Assembly: GCA_032622095.1 (NCBI GenBank)
Contig: CP136067.1
Location: forward strand, 123,599,030 to 123,663,029
Origin: Siphonodentalium dalli
Lineage: Eukaryota; Mollusca; Scaphopoda; Gadilida; Siphonodentaliidae
Direction of reading: 5' to 3'
DNA length: 64,000 nt
Within the stretch, counting starts at the first letter, position 1. Each line of letters starts with the position of its first letter. Shown in pieces: positions 41,201-51,870 of this stretch. The position numbers and the translations under genes were made by a program. Below the pieces are notes generated by a model. The model ran no database searches. It saw nothing but the letters and a program-made list of their open reading frames with translations, and was not told the origin of the DNA.

Positions 41201-44200
41201 TTAGTGATGCTTGCCCGCTATGTGGGATAGCGTCACTAAATTCACCCTCTGGGGTCCTCATTCTGCAAATGACAGACACACTAAACTCAGACTTGTTATC
41301 TGCGAAGTAAGACTGTATAAGATCATTTGTGGGATTAGTTGCATTGATTGGATGTGATAATTAGAGAATTTATTATTGTAAATGGTGAATTTCTTTTAAC
41401 CCCTTCAGTGCCAGGGGCCGATCTCATCGGTCCTAATTTACGGTCTGTAAAATCGGCCCTAAAAAATTGGGTATGCTTAAGCATGCTATAGCGAATTTAA
41501 AAACAAACTGGATAAAACCTTAGGGGCATGTCATATCACAAAACTATCACCAAGTACTCATAGTAATAATTTTGATGCCCATGAAAAATGTAAGATTCCC
41601 TGGCATTAAACCTACAAAATAAGTCTGGCACTGAAAAAGTTAAAGAATATAAGAAAAAATTATTAAAATTGTAAAAAATAATAACAAATGATGAAAAATT
41701 GTTAGGCCAATGCATTCTCTTATATATGCGAGGCGACCTATGGTCGACTCGCATATATAAGAGAATGCATTGGCACAGAGTATATGGGTTGATACAAAAA
41801 TCGGGCCAGGCACTGAAAGGGTTAAAACACATTTAATCAAGAGAAAATATTTTCTTTGAGAGAATACCAATAATTATCTCATTTGTGACCGACACAAATG
41901 CTTAATTATTAAAATAACATTTGTCTCTGTCACTCATGAGATAATTTCCGATATCCACTCAAAAACAAAACAAAAACCCTTCCATGACTGGAGCTTCCTC
42001 TAATTTTCAGAAAACCCTGTGCCAATGCATTATCTGGTATATGCAAGTCTCCCATAGTGAGCCTCGCATATATAAGAGAATACATTGGCCTAACATTTTT
42101 TACCTTGACCTTGCAAGCCAGGTCTCCCTATGGGAGACTCGCATATATAAGAAAATGCACTGGCACATGATCTTTAATGCTGCACCAGCGCTGCTCCCAT
42201 CACGAAAGGGTTAAAAGCTCTAACAAATAAGACAAAATTTAATGGCAGGAAAGGAATGGTTCTTACCTCATTGAGATAGAGGTGAACAGTGATACAGCTT
42301 TGGTCACCGTTGTCACGACGATAGCATCCATCATAATGTGGCTTAAAGTACTCCCCCGGATCATACCTCAAGATTCTGAGTCTGAAAAGAATTCATACTG
42401 TCACAAGCACTCCATTCGGAAATTGTTATAAACTTAAATATCCACTGTCCGATTCAAAGGCTCCCATATCATCCAGTTACAACAACAACGCCATTTCTTT
42501 AATATCTGTTTTAGCGATAAAAATTAGTTTATCACCAGTCCTTCCATTCTCGAATTGCGTCGTAATGCTTCCGTTGGATGTAAGTTGTTATGAAATGCGG
42601 TCAGAGACCATGTAACCACGTGAGAGTTTCCTGTTGTGTGAACTCTATCGATATTTTTTAAAATAATGTTTGATAGCCCCGAACTCAAGTTTCAATTTCT
42701 ATTCATCTTCGCCGTCCATCGGGGCGGCTTCTTTTAGAACGCAACACATGGTACCAAAATTACGTTGCGTTGGTGATGGGGTGCACGGTGGGATTAATTT
42801 AAATATGTCATGTTGGTAACAATATCTAGCCGAGAATTCCTCAGACCTACAGATAAATGCGACGACATTGCTAAACACACCTGACTATAATAATGTTCTA
42901 GCGCATGCGCAAAACTTAAAACAATTACTTTCGTCGCATATGGCGTGTCCGTCAGTCTTCTCCAGCAAACAAGGTTGATCGTTATCATAAACCCTTTTTC
43001 AGTCGTGCGCCGAATATCGCCGAGGAGTGTTACTTGCCGATGGCCGGTGGTTTGCCGCACATGGTCGACGAGTTTATCAGCCATTGAAATCACTGTTAGA
43101 TTAGCCGTAAGTGTGTGGATTTGCTCCACCATTAAAACTGGCAATGTCGTGATATGGCCTTAGTGGCTAAAGCGACATAAAACCCCAATCAATCAATCAA
43201 TCGCCGAGGAGTGTGATTAATTACTCGCCAAGATTTAATTTCAGACGTGCTATGGTGCACGAGCGCGATCGCACGCCTCATAATCGAAGGCCTGTATCAC
43301 CAATGAATACTCACAGCAATACCAAATACAATACCATATGTTTGCCAAAAAAGTGATGTATTGATGTTTTTTCATTGCAATTAGAATGGCGAGTGAGTGT
43401 GGTTGACAAATTCCATATATGGCGACTACTGGTTTTTATTGGAATTTCCCACAGGCCCATGGGGAAAAATACCAATATTTTCTATACAAGAGAGAAAGAA
43501 CACAAGTCCAATTTTGGCAAAAAACATACCATCTATCATATTCTCGATAGATTCTTAAAATCGATCATTTCAGTAACAATATATTTAGTTTGTCTTATTG
43601 GCCTTGAAATCTCCTTTCTTTTGACATATACCACGACAGAATCAAACGAAGGGAAGTCCAGATATCATATCGGAAACTTGCGAATCTTCCAACAAAAAGC
43701 TGTTGTAAACTTGGGTGACCGGTACTAATTAAATTAATACGAATGGCGAACTTGCTAATTCCCGGTACGATATGTCAATTTCAATTCAATTGATTCTGTC
43801 TGGTGATATATAAAACGAAAGGAAATTTTTTTTCCAATAAAATACAATGGGGGATATTTTGGATGATATGACCAATTTTGAGCATCTGGGAGCAATATGA
43901 CAATTTTTTGAATTAATGAGGCCAATTTGACAACCGTTTTTTTTCATGTCATGTCATGTCATCAGTTCTTGATGTATCTGATTTCTGAAATTGTCATTCA
44001 TGAATATGTACCAATTCCATTTTAGTGCACCATGCCATAAACTCTTCCCATCACTTTTAACCTTTTCATGACGAGAGCTGCGCTGGTGCAGCATTAAAGA
44101 TCCTGTGCCAGTGCATGCTCTTATATATGCGAGTCTACCATAGGGAGCCTTGCATATATAAGAGAATGCACTGGCTTACAAGATCAAGGTAAATATTGTT

Positions 44201-47200
44201 AGGCCAATGTATTCTCTATATATGCGAGGCTCGCTATATAAGAGACTCACATATATAAGAGAATACATTGGCACAGGGCTTTCGCAAAATTTCATGAAGC
44301 TCCATTCATGAGAGGATTAGGAATTGAAATGAAATATAATCCACATGAATATGGTGTAGTTGTGTGATATTATGCATTCATTTATTTTTCCTCTGAACTG
44401 TTTTATTATATTAAAATATATAATATATGACATATATGAGAGAATACATTGGCACAGGGTTTTCGCAAAATTTATGGAAGCTACCAGTACAGTCATGGAA
44501 GGGTTAAAATCTAAAAATAAATATATACAAGTTTTTACAGACCTCTCATTTAAGCCCACAACATCTTTGCCTTGAAACTCCTTTGGGATGTATTCCTTTA
44601 TTCTGTCCCAGAGTTTACCAGATTCTTCCAGTGTGTCCCAAATGACGCGGGAACTGTTCCGTACATCAGTCATCAGCTGCTGTCTGTATGTGATAAAAAT
44701 AGTTAACATTTGTTTGATGCAAATGGAATGAATTTCTCTAAATATGAGGTTATTTTACCGGTAAACAAGCCTGAGTTTAGTGTGCCTGTCATTTGCAGAA
44801 TGAGGTCCCCAGAGGGTGAATTTAGTGAAGCAGACTAGCATCACCAAATTCACCCTCTGGGGACCTCATTCTGCATGGCCTCATCTGCTATGGGAGACAT
44901 TGACTCAGATTGAAGTTCCCGATTGGTGAATATTGTGATGTACACCCATTGGGAACCTCGATTATGCAATGTGTTGTCTGCCAATTTGGGGATATTGAGA
45001 AAGACTAAACTAAAAAAGTAACAGAATATATGTGAAGAAGTTTCTATTGAAATTTGATAATAAAGAAACTTTCTAGAAAAGATGAGGCCTAAGCAGAATG
45101 AGGTCCCCAGAGGGTGAATTTAGTAATGCTAGCCCGCTATGCGGGATAGCTTCAATAAATTCACTCTCTGGGGACCTCATTCTGCAAATGAGAGCCACAA
45201 TAAACTCAGGCTTGCCAGTAGCCATAATACTCTGGATATGATTTAAAGGTACATGTATTCGCCCTGAAAAAATCCAATTCATAGGGTTGATGGGCTTCTA
45301 AAATGTGATATGTGCCATATCGGCAACAAAATAATTTTGCATATATGGAATCTACATGTTCAGGTACCAAAGATATTTATTGTATGTACTGATTTTCCAA
45401 GTATAAATGTCAATTTCTGGAAAAAATTGTAAAATGGTGTTCTAATTTGTAGTATCAGAAAATTGTGATTGTTAATTATGAAATGTCATATTTTTCCAAA
45501 ATGTCCCTGATATGATTGTTCCGATTATTTTGATTGAAGGGGCGTGATCAGAAGGGGTTTCCTCATCATCCTGATTGATATGAACTAAAATGTTGTCTAG
45601 AAAGTTCATCATAACTTTTTCTCATCAAACAGGACCCAATACAAAACTGTTTGGTCTTATGTAGCAACTGTAATATAAAATCTCATCCTGCCAAGGTATT
45701 AGTTGATACCGATGTCATTTCCAGAGATAAACATTTTGTTTATCTCTGCTGTGAAAGACTTTCGGAGAATACAACTTTTTAGAAGCCCAACAACAATGTT
45801 TTCAATATTAAAGACATAATATTCAGTATTAAAGACATAATATTCGTGAAACTGATACGTAGTAATCAGGCGCTATGCCAACTGGAGGAATGTAGCATTC
45901 TACTAACACAGCCGAAAATCTCAAGCAAATCGACCGTACCACTCCATAGAAAACATCGTCCGAACTACCTCAATTGTAAATATTTACTTCTCAAATCGGG
46001 ACGCAACTATTGTCGATAAACTAACAAAAACGATTTCGCCACCGAGAGTCACTATATTTCATTAATATATAAGAATAAACGTTTGTGTTGTCAATTGGGA
46101 TATAATATTTGGAAACATAGCTATTTGAGAAATATAATTCACCATTTCTATTGTATCACCATATCGGAGTGTTTCACATCACTTTAATAGATATGATTGC
46201 ACTCAGAGACTTGTGACAATTATCCCTTTAGTCCCAGTGCTAATGTAGTGTTGTCTCCCAGTGCTAATGTAGTGTTGTCTTGTTGACAATGTTTCCTGAA
46301 CTTCAGAACATTTGAATAAATTGCGAATTATAAAGTAAAATCTCCATTCTACTTTAAACCATTCTGTACTAAATGGATTTTCCCACTCAGTTATAAAAAT
46401 TGTAGGTCGTTTGTTGAACTTATTATCTGAACATTTCCTAAGATTTACTACTCATCAATGAGTGTTTAGTATATAAAAGGTTGAACTTATTATCTGAACA
46501 TTTCCTAAGGTTTACTACTCATCAATGAGTGTTTAGTATATAAAAGGTTGAACTTATTATCTGAACATTTCCTAAGGTTTACTACTCATCAATGCGTGTT
46601 TAGTATATAAAAGGTTGAACTTATTATCTGAACATTTCCTAAGGTTTACTACTCATCAGTGATGCTTTAGTATATAAAAGGTTGAACTTATTATCTGAAC
46701 ATTTCCTAAGGTTTACTACTCATCAGTGATGCTTTAGTATATAAAAGGTTGAACTTATTATCTGAACATTTCCTAAGGTTTACTACTCATCAATGAGTAT
46801 TTAGTCTAGAAAGGGTTAATACGACCTGAAACATTGAGTGTTACAAATGAAATATTGCCACTTCCATCATCCATTTTTTAATTGATGTCAATGTCCTCAG
46901 CATACATTCTTAAATACTTATTACATGTATTTAATTTGTTTGTTCTGGGACATACACATATAAATCATGCATGTGTCATTTTCATATATATGGTAAGAAT
47001 AGAATGACTCACTGTCCGCCACCTGTGTTGATTAAGGCTTCTTCAAAACCTTTCTTCTCTGAGAAATTTATCAAATCCTCACATTCCTGGATAATACAAA
47101 AAATTTAAAACATATACATGTACATTGTATATATAAGTAATTTGTTATAACTATCCATTCTATATGTTTATTTTGGGGAGAGGAGGAGATCCTAGCTACA

Positions 47201-50200
47201 GTAATGCTCTAAATAATCGACTCCTTAACCACAGCAGAATTATGGGTAACTTTTCAGGATTTAGTCGGAAATATGGCTTTTTGCCATTCATCGGAAAGCT
47301 CTCACCGAGCATTACTGTACCACTTGGTCAAGAAATCAATATTATAACAACTGCTATTTCCATGTAATTATTGGTATTTGGTACTTTTATTTTGTTGTGT
47401 CTAGCACATGTAAAACTATTGAGATTTGTTGTTAAAGAACAAAAACAGAGATATTCCACTTGTGTTTATACAATTATTTGCAATGATCTATATACATGTA
47501 GAATATAACTGCAGCCCACTCAAATTATATGTAACTAGCAGGTTTGCCCGCGACTGGCGGCAATCGTCAGAAACATGACAATTTTTAATGTTTTTAATTA
47601 ATTTTTTAATTTAATTTTTTGTTTTTCAATGAGTTAATTGTGCCTTTTTAATTTTGTAATTTAAATTTTTTTTTTTTCAATTTGACCCGATTTGACCTTG
47701 AATTGATCATTTTCAAGGTCAAGGTCAGGTCGGAGTCACAATTGAACCCGTCCATGACAATTCCCGTAGGTAGAAAGTTTGAGCTCAATCGGTTCGAGTC
47801 TATAAAGGACACGCACATATAGATCATTTGTGGGTACCCGTTTGAAGGTCAAGGTCACCTCGCGCGGAAAAACTGACACGAATAAAATCTCCCCCGTTCC
47901 TTGAAACCCCTAAGTATGAAATTAAGTACGAAATTTCGTCTCGAGACTGTCAATGGAGCCGTATTTATACTCGTCGTGTATATAGACGCTTTTTATCAAC
48001 GACACTGCGGATACGAACGCTCTTTAACTATCAACGCGATTAACCCCATCGTGCCGTTTTTTGTGACTGGGAGTGAAGAACGGGTGATGGGAGCTTCTTC
48101 AAAATGCTGCGACGACCATTCCCGTGGGTTTTTACCCTTAGATGGGAAGTTTGGTCTCGATCGGTCCAGCCGTTTTCGAGTCTATAAAGAACACATATAC
48201 GGAAGTCTCAAAATATATAGGAGACTGGCCGATGAGCCCGACGTTGTCCGGGCTATTCAAAAACCAAATTTCAAGTCGATAGCTCCACCTGTTTCCGAGA
48301 TCTGGTCTGCGCATGCGCGAAGCTGGCGTCGCACGGGCTCGGCGACCCGACAAACTTCGTATCCGGGGCAAGATACATTCACATAGCAAATTTCAAGTCG
48401 ATAGCTCCACCCGTTTCCGAGATCTCGTCTGCGCATGCGCGAAGCAGGTGCCACACGGGCTCGCCAATACGACAACGTCGACCGCCTGGTCAAACTACAC
48501 ACACGTACCAAGTTTCGTCCCGATCGGTCGAGAATCGTAGATTTGTATAAATGACATACAGACAAACAAACAGACAAACATACAGAGGTCTTCAAAATAT
48601 ATAAGCGATTATAGATTATAAAATGTAGATATATCTCATTTCCAGATGGGACATGACACTCCATATATGATATAGATTACAGATCGAGTATCAGAGATGG
48701 CAAGATATTATGTGTGCAAGAGTATCACATAAAGAAGTGACAAGTACATACAGTATGTAATTGTCACCTCCTTATTTCAACTAATGTACCATACCCAATG
48801 ACCAGAAGACTATAACCCTTTCATGACGAGAGCTGCCCTGGTGCAGCATTAACAATCCTGTGTCAGTGCATTCTATTATATATGCGAGTCTCCCATAGGG
48901 AGCCTCACATATATAAGAGAATGCACTGGTTTACAAGGTCAAGGTAAATACATGTACATGTATTGTTAGGCCAATGTATTCTCTTATATATGCAAAGCTC
49001 CCTGTGAGAGACTCGCATATTTAAGAGAATGCATTGGCAAAGGGTTTTTCACGAAATTTCGGGAGCTCCTGTCATGGAAGTGTTAATACTCTATATGGGT
49101 GGCAGCAAATATCAACTGGTAGTGATGAAGCTATACGCTCTTTCAAAACAAGGTCTGGTACAAAAGTTTTCATAGGTTTTTAGTTGACAGTGAAGTCTGA
49201 AAAACAATTAGGGCTTGACATGCTGCGATGTGGTTTTAAACAGATTACTGTACTGCTGTGCTTGGCCGATTTTCTTTACTGAATGGATTCTTCCATTAGT
49301 TATAAAATGAATACATTGGATTGGTCTATTATTCATCTAGAGGGATTAAGTAAGTGCAACAAACAGCCTCTATCAGTATTACACAGAAAACTATAGGTAA
49401 ACTTTCAGGAACCTTTATTCAGCATCAGAACAACGATATTGAACAATGCCAACAAATGACCCAGTTCTGAGATTGTAATAACAACATGGCAGTTAATGCA
49501 ATAACAACAACAGGATTCTGGGGGTGGAGATACGTTTTATTTTTTTATGTGAAAAGTTGATAAAAATAAAATATACAGATATTATTAAGGCCGAGGCTAT
49601 TCTGCCGCTAACTGCGTAATAAGGTCCGATTTTTATTCTGCTGCTATCGGCAGAATAGCCTAATGGCATGATATATCTATTATGCCACTCGCGGCACAAT
49701 AAGATAATTCCCTTATTCTGTCGCTAGCGGCAGAATAGCCTGTTTGGCTAATCTGCCGCAAACAAAAATATGCATGATACTGTAATATATCAACTCTTCT
49801 TTAATCCCTTTGGACACATGGCGCTGGATGGTTTTGCTGTCCCATCTCCAATACTTTGTATTTGTTGCCAGTTCATGTCTGGCAACGGCATAAAAAACTG
49901 CCGCAGGAGATTCAAAAGAATCTCCTACGGATTTTTTTTACCGACGTCGCGTGCTATGACGTGATGGATAAGTACAATTTTGGTGATGTCATTTTTGTCG
50001 GCAGAATAGCCAAACAGTCTATTCTGCTGCTAGTGGCATAATAAGACTACACTCTTATTCTGCCGCTAGCAGCAGAATACCCTTTCCCTATTATTAAACC
50101 TAAGAAATCAATACTACAGTAATGCTTAATTAATCGACTCTCTAACCACAGCAGAATTATGGGTAACTTTTCAGGATTTAGTCGGAAATATAGCTTTTTG

Positions 50201-50384
50201 CCATTCATCGGAAAGTTACCCATAATTCTGCTGTGGTTAGAGAGTCGATTAATTAGGGCATTACTGTATTCCTTACCTTGGGAGTATACACATCATATAG
50301 AACGAAAGCCAGATAGTCTTCAAAAGTCAAAGGCATCGGGATATCAACCTTCTTTATTCCTTGTTTTATAGCCTCTTCAGCCAT
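35144..50384 (-). CDS. 2OG-Fe(II) dioxygenase, prolyl-4-hydroxylase type
   Basis: This six-exon gene was assembled from short exons. Coding order: complement of 50277-50384, 47013-47086, 44543-44683, 42267-42381, 39338-39407, 35144-35265. The total is 630 nt, giving 209 residues plus TAG; every junction is GT-AG and all phases agree. The family oxidises protein or small substrates with 2-oxoglutarate, O2 and Fe(II). Visible residues: iron ligands His123 and Asp125 (PHYDG), distal His181 (QHNMLHEG) and 2OG-binding basic Lys191 (GRKYTIRTDVMY). There is no signal peptide, so a cytosolic or nuclear site is likely, unlike collagen prolyl hydroxylases. The substrate is unknown. Starting at MAEEAIKQ is plausible, but an upstream exon is possible because a splice acceptor lies at 50400-50401. 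Confidence 0.9.
35447..35505. repeat. Family B right end (copy 14)
   Basis: It consists of 'aaattcaccctctggggacc' through 'atgtcagacacactatttcc' only. Confidence 0.7.
35498..35640 (-). repeat. Second arm of the 3.1-kb-spaced inverted repeat
   Basis: This is the inverse of about 32190-32350. The pair brackets the terminal dioxygenase exon. Confidence 0.8.
35672..36115 (+). repeat. Family E dispersed repeat, copy 4
   Basis: It carries the full block series ('tttggattcggggggtaaaa' ... 'gataactgaagcggcatttc'). Confidence 0.8.
36120..37290. other. Dioxygenase intron DNA, no exon recognised
   Basis: It is AT-rich, with open frames of at most 75 codons. 37185-37265 is related to 15090-15190. Confidence 0.45.
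37300..39335. repeat. ~290-bp tandem repeat, about 6-7 diverged copies
   Basis: Two alternating anchors recur. One is 'cctcgtatcatggagaagaa' at about 37420, 37710, 38075, 38357, 38648 and 38938. The other is 'atcatggggatgatta...ttggtgg' at about 37571, 37800, 38220, 38505, 38802 and 39087. It ends in 'cacagacagacagacaaaca', 25-30 bp before the donor of the exon at 39338. Confidence 0.85.
39338..39407 (-). CDS. 2OG dioxygenase exon 5
   Basis: The acceptor is ttttcag and the donor GTGAGA. It encodes GFEGGATTFFFGKQKDFKNV and PKT, the core strand with the conserved GG(A)T. It ends in phase 1. Confidence 0.93.
39539..39718. repeat. Family A (copy 10)
   Basis: This is a 180-bp palindrome of the 'aaataatcgactcctta' subfamily with TA flanks and a shortened loop. 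Confidence 0.87.
39857..40112. repeat. Family C, two-hairpin form
   Basis: It begins TTAACACTTTCATGACAGG, has an intact 'cagcaac/attaaagatcct' region and ends near 'cagtcatgtaagg'. Confidence 0.78.
40521..40593. repeat. Short palindrome adjoining G17
   Basis: The arms 'gcagctagcaaaatatctta' and 'taagatattttgctaactgc' are followed by 'aaacccct' and 17 G (40577-40593). Confidence 0.8.
40763..40863. repeat. Family A minimal form (copy 11)
   Basis: This is a 101-bp palindrome retaining only the outer arms, centred on 'ataatgggtaattacccgta'. Confidence 0.83.
40919..41295. repeat. Family B (copy 15), left hairpin truncated
   Basis: It starts in the right arm of the first hairpin. The spacer and second hairpin are complete, ending 'actaaactcagacttg'. 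Confidence 0.78.
41396..41825. mobile_element. TTAA-bounded family C element with extra insert
   Basis: Ends are TTAACCCCTTCAGTGCCAGG and GGCACTGAAAGGGTTAA. It is about 200 bp longer than 23449-23677 because of an insertion after the ggccgat hairpin. The 70-bp palindrome at about 41702-41775 is nearly perfect. Confidence 0.83.
41977..42213 (-). repeat. Family C two-hairpin form, inverted
   Basis: It starts 'acccttccatgactggagct' and ends 'cagcgctgctcccatcacga' plus 'aagggttaa'. It ends about 50 bp from a dioxygenase exon. Confidence 0.8.
42267..42381 (-). CDS. 2OG dioxygenase exon 4 (HxD exon)
   Basis: The acceptor is cttttcag and the donor GTAAGA. It encodes LRILRYDPGEYFKPHYDGCY and on to LYLNE, with Fe ligands His123 and Asp125. 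It ends in phase 0. Confidence 0.95.
42870..43205 (+). repeat. SINE/LINE-like repeat with (AATC)n tail
   Basis: A moderately GC-rich block ends 'ggctaaagcgacataaaacc' followed by CCAATCAATCAATCAATC. A tetranucleotide tail of this kind is typical of the 3' ends of SINE or LINE retroposons in marine invertebrates. The 116-codon reverse frame here is probably repeat-derived. Confidence 0.6.
43206..44050. other. Intron DNA, no exon recognised
   Basis: A 117-codon open frame (43375-43728, +) has no recognisable motif and is bounded by AT-rich DNA. It is not supported as a gene. Confidence 0.4.
44056..44320. repeat. Family C, two-hairpin form
   Basis: It begins 'ttaaccttttcatgacgaga', has an intact 'gcagcattaaagatcctgtg' and ends 'ccattcatgagagg'. 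Confidence 0.8.
44425..44507. repeat. Family C right-end fragment
   Basis: The half hairpin 'atatgagagaatacattggc' and tail '...agtcatggaagggttaa' abut the donor region of the exon at 44543. Confidence 0.7.
44543..44683 (-). CDS. 2OG dioxygenase exon 3
   Basis: The acceptor is cacatacag and the donor GTCTGT. It encodes QQLMTDVRNSSRVIWDTLEE through VVGLNE. Two downstream AG alternatives were considered; this one keeps the frame, and the next gives a stop. Confidence 0.92.
44766..45214. repeat. Family B full-length (copy 16)
   Basis: This well-preserved copy has ends CAAGCCTGAGTTTAGTGTG and 'aataaactcaggcttg', with both hairpins. Flanking 8-mers (ccggtaaa / ccagtagc) match only partly. Confidence 0.87.
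46354..46819. mobile_element. TTAA-bounded element with internal 67-bp x 6 array
   Basis: Ends are TTAAACCATTCTGTACTAAA and 'tttagtctagaaagggttaa'. The unit TTGAACTTATTATCTGAACA... starts at 46414, 46481, 46548, 46615, 46682 and 46749. Related single-unit pieces lie at 10228-10440, 27020-27195 and 49265-49390. Confidence 0.9.
47013..47086 (-). CDS. 2OG dioxygenase exon 2
   Basis: The acceptor is attatccag and the donor GTGAGT. It encodes ECEDLINFSEKKGFEEALIN and TGGG. It ends in phase 2. Confidence 0.9.
47199..47317. repeat. Family A left arm with a minimal right end (copy 12)
   Basis: The full left arm is followed directly by 'ccgagcattactg', an internal deletion that keeps both termini. 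Confidence 0.83.
47520..48605. repeat. Degenerate dispersed repeats with acagacaaacaaa tails
   Basis: Repeated blocks ('tttcaagtcgatagctccac', 'ccgagatct.gtctgcgcatg', 'tcgatcggtc') occur at least twice (for example 48280-48330 and 48400-48450). The block ends in 'cagacaaacaaacagacaaa'. GC content is higher than the flanks. The 135- and 161-codon frames have no recognised motif. The class is unassigned. Confidence 0.55.
48814..49087. repeat. Family C, two-hairpin form
   Basis: It begins 'taaccctttcatgacgagag', has 'gcagcattaacaatcctgtg' and ends 'ctgtcatggaagtgttaa'. Confidence 0.8.
49265..49390. repeat. Family D fragment
   Basis: It matches 10232-10330 ('actgaatggattcttccatt', 'attcatctagagggat'). 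Confidence 0.6.
49584..50097. mobile_element. TTAA-flanked element with CTATTCTGCCGC palindrome array
   Basis: At least six copies of the self-complementary motif TATTCTGCCGCTAGCGGCAG (or variants) occur near 49601, 49636, 49715, 50000, 50019 and 50056. Outer ends are similar in inverse orientation with an indel. The 60-70-codon frames are fortuitous. Confidence 0.65.
50117..50266. repeat. Family A (copy 13), internally deleted
   Basis: This is a 150-bp copy with TA flanks. It ends 10 bp before the exon-1 donor of the dioxygenase. Confidence 0.85.
50277..50384 (-). CDS. 2OG dioxygenase exon 1 (coding start)
   Basis: The ATG is at 50384 and the donor GTAAGG. It encodes MAEEAIKQGIKKVDIPMPLT through YDVYTPK. 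An acceptor-like 'attattacag' just upstream suggests a separate 5' UTR exon. Confidence 0.87.
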
Positions 50385-50697
50385 GTTTGTGATATGTATC
50401 TGTAATAATCAACTCCTTATTTAGGGCAAGATTATAGTTTAGCAAGGGAAGCCTAACTATCTTAGTATAGCGTTTGTCGAGTTGAGTTCTCGTAAGTTGG
50501 TTGCTTGTTAAGTATGATAACTTAGGTGATAAGTATTTGGTATACTTCACTATGTTTATAGTTTAGTAGGTTTACTGATTTCACTTGGGTTAAGCTCTTT
50601 GTCGGCGAAACAATACAAAACTGGATTATCCAACTAAGGACCAAATATCCAGAGGGCATGCACAGGTAAGCCACCTTATGGTGAATAATTTGAATCT

Positions 50698-50718
50698 CCT
50701 TATTTAGGGCATTACTGT
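50698..50718. repeat. Family A right-end fragment (copy 14)
   Basis: Only 'ccttatttagggcattactg' remains. Confidence 0.6.
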
Positions 50719-50825
50719 ATCTGTTACGGATACACCCATTCACCTGTATGTAGTTTTTTTTTGTGTGAATCTTGCATACTTTGTACTTTCTCGATTGATT
50801 GTTTATATCTTTCTTTTCGTGTGTA

Positions 50826-51038
50826 CAGTAATGCTCTAATTAATCGACCTATTAACCACAGCAGAATTATGGGTAACTTTTCAGGATTTATTCGGAAATA
50901 TGGCTTGTTGCCATTCATCGGAAAGCTCTCGCCAAGAGCTTTCCAATGAATGGCAACAAGCCATATTTCCGACTAAATCCTGAAAAGTTATCCATAATTC
51001 TGCTGTGGTTAATAGGTCAATTAATTAGAGCATTACTG
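50826..51038. repeat. Family A full-length (copy 15)
   Basis: This is a 213-bp palindrome of the 'aattaatcgacctatta' variant with TA flanks. Confidence 0.88.
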
Positions 51039-51247
51039 TATCCCAAACTACTGCTCCATATTTAAGTTTCTTCTGACTACATGTACTAGTAAGGCAATTT
51101 TATGCTGTTTTCTTAACTTTCTCCAGTGCATGTCGGATGTTCCTGCGGAGAAGCCCGATTAAGGGTACCGGTACAGTTTGCATTTTTTTTTATTTTCCTC
51201 TGACACATGTGCTGACAATGTTAAATCATCAGTGATAATCCAAGATT

Positions 51248-51543
51248 CAAGCCTGCAAATAACGTGTCTGTCATTTGCAGAATGAGGTCCTCAGAGGTGG
51301 AATTTAGTGACGCTATCCCACGCAGTGGGCTAGCATCACCAAATTCAAACTCTGGGAACCTCATTCTGCTTGGGCCCTCAACTGATAGTCTGATATGGTA
51401 GACCTAGGATAAGATTGAAGTTCCCCAGTTGAAGTTGGTGATGGTCACCCATTGGGCACCTCGATTATGCAATTTATCTTCTGCAAATTAGGGGATATAG
51501 AAACTTCCCAGAAGGAGAAACGTAACTAAAAACAATGTTAATA
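51248..51543. repeat. Family B (copy 17), left half
   Basis: It begins CAAGCCTGCAAATAACGTG. The first hairpin and spacer are present and the second hairpin is absent. Confidence 0.75.
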
Positions 51544-51629
51544 GGCATGTCCGGAGCCCAAAATCATCATGTTGCCCCAGATAATTAACTATGAATTGCA
51601 CAGACTTTCAGATAAAATAAGGTTATTGT

Positions 51630-51868
51630 TCAAACACTCTCCCCCCCATGGATGATGTGTGAACTGGGAGAGTGTTGGTGGCTATGTTCAGATTTGTCCT
51701 CGAACAACTTGGAACTAGCATCTATATAATAATATAAGCTGTCAGACTAGCTAATATTCAGCAAATTCCCCCCATGGATGATGTGCGAACTCGGATAGAG
51801 TTGGTGGCTATGTTCAGACTTGTCCTCAAACAATTTAAACTATCAGCTATATAATTATATAAGCTGAC
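51630..51868. repeat. Two-copy ~130-bp tandem repeat
   Basis: 'ccatggatgatgtgygaact' through 'tatataagctg' occurs at about 51647-51752 and 51776-51867. Confidence 0.8.
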
Positions 51869-51870
51869 AA

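Noticed and set aside
42794-43144. 116-codon minus-strand frame
   Set aside because: It overlaps the SINE/LINE-like repeat that ends in (AATC)n; the frame has no recognisable domain and is more likely repeat-derived.
43375-43728. 117-codon plus-strand frame
   Set aside because: No motif, AT-rich composition, no splice or promoter context, and it lies in an intron of an opposite-strand gene.
46414-46815. 67-bp repeats considered as a CRISPR array
   Set aside because: Units are contiguous with no spacers and lie within a eukaryotic TTAA element.
47901-48664. 161- and 135-codon frames on opposite strands
   Set aside because: They sit in degenerate repeats with acagacaaacaaa tails and carry no known motif.
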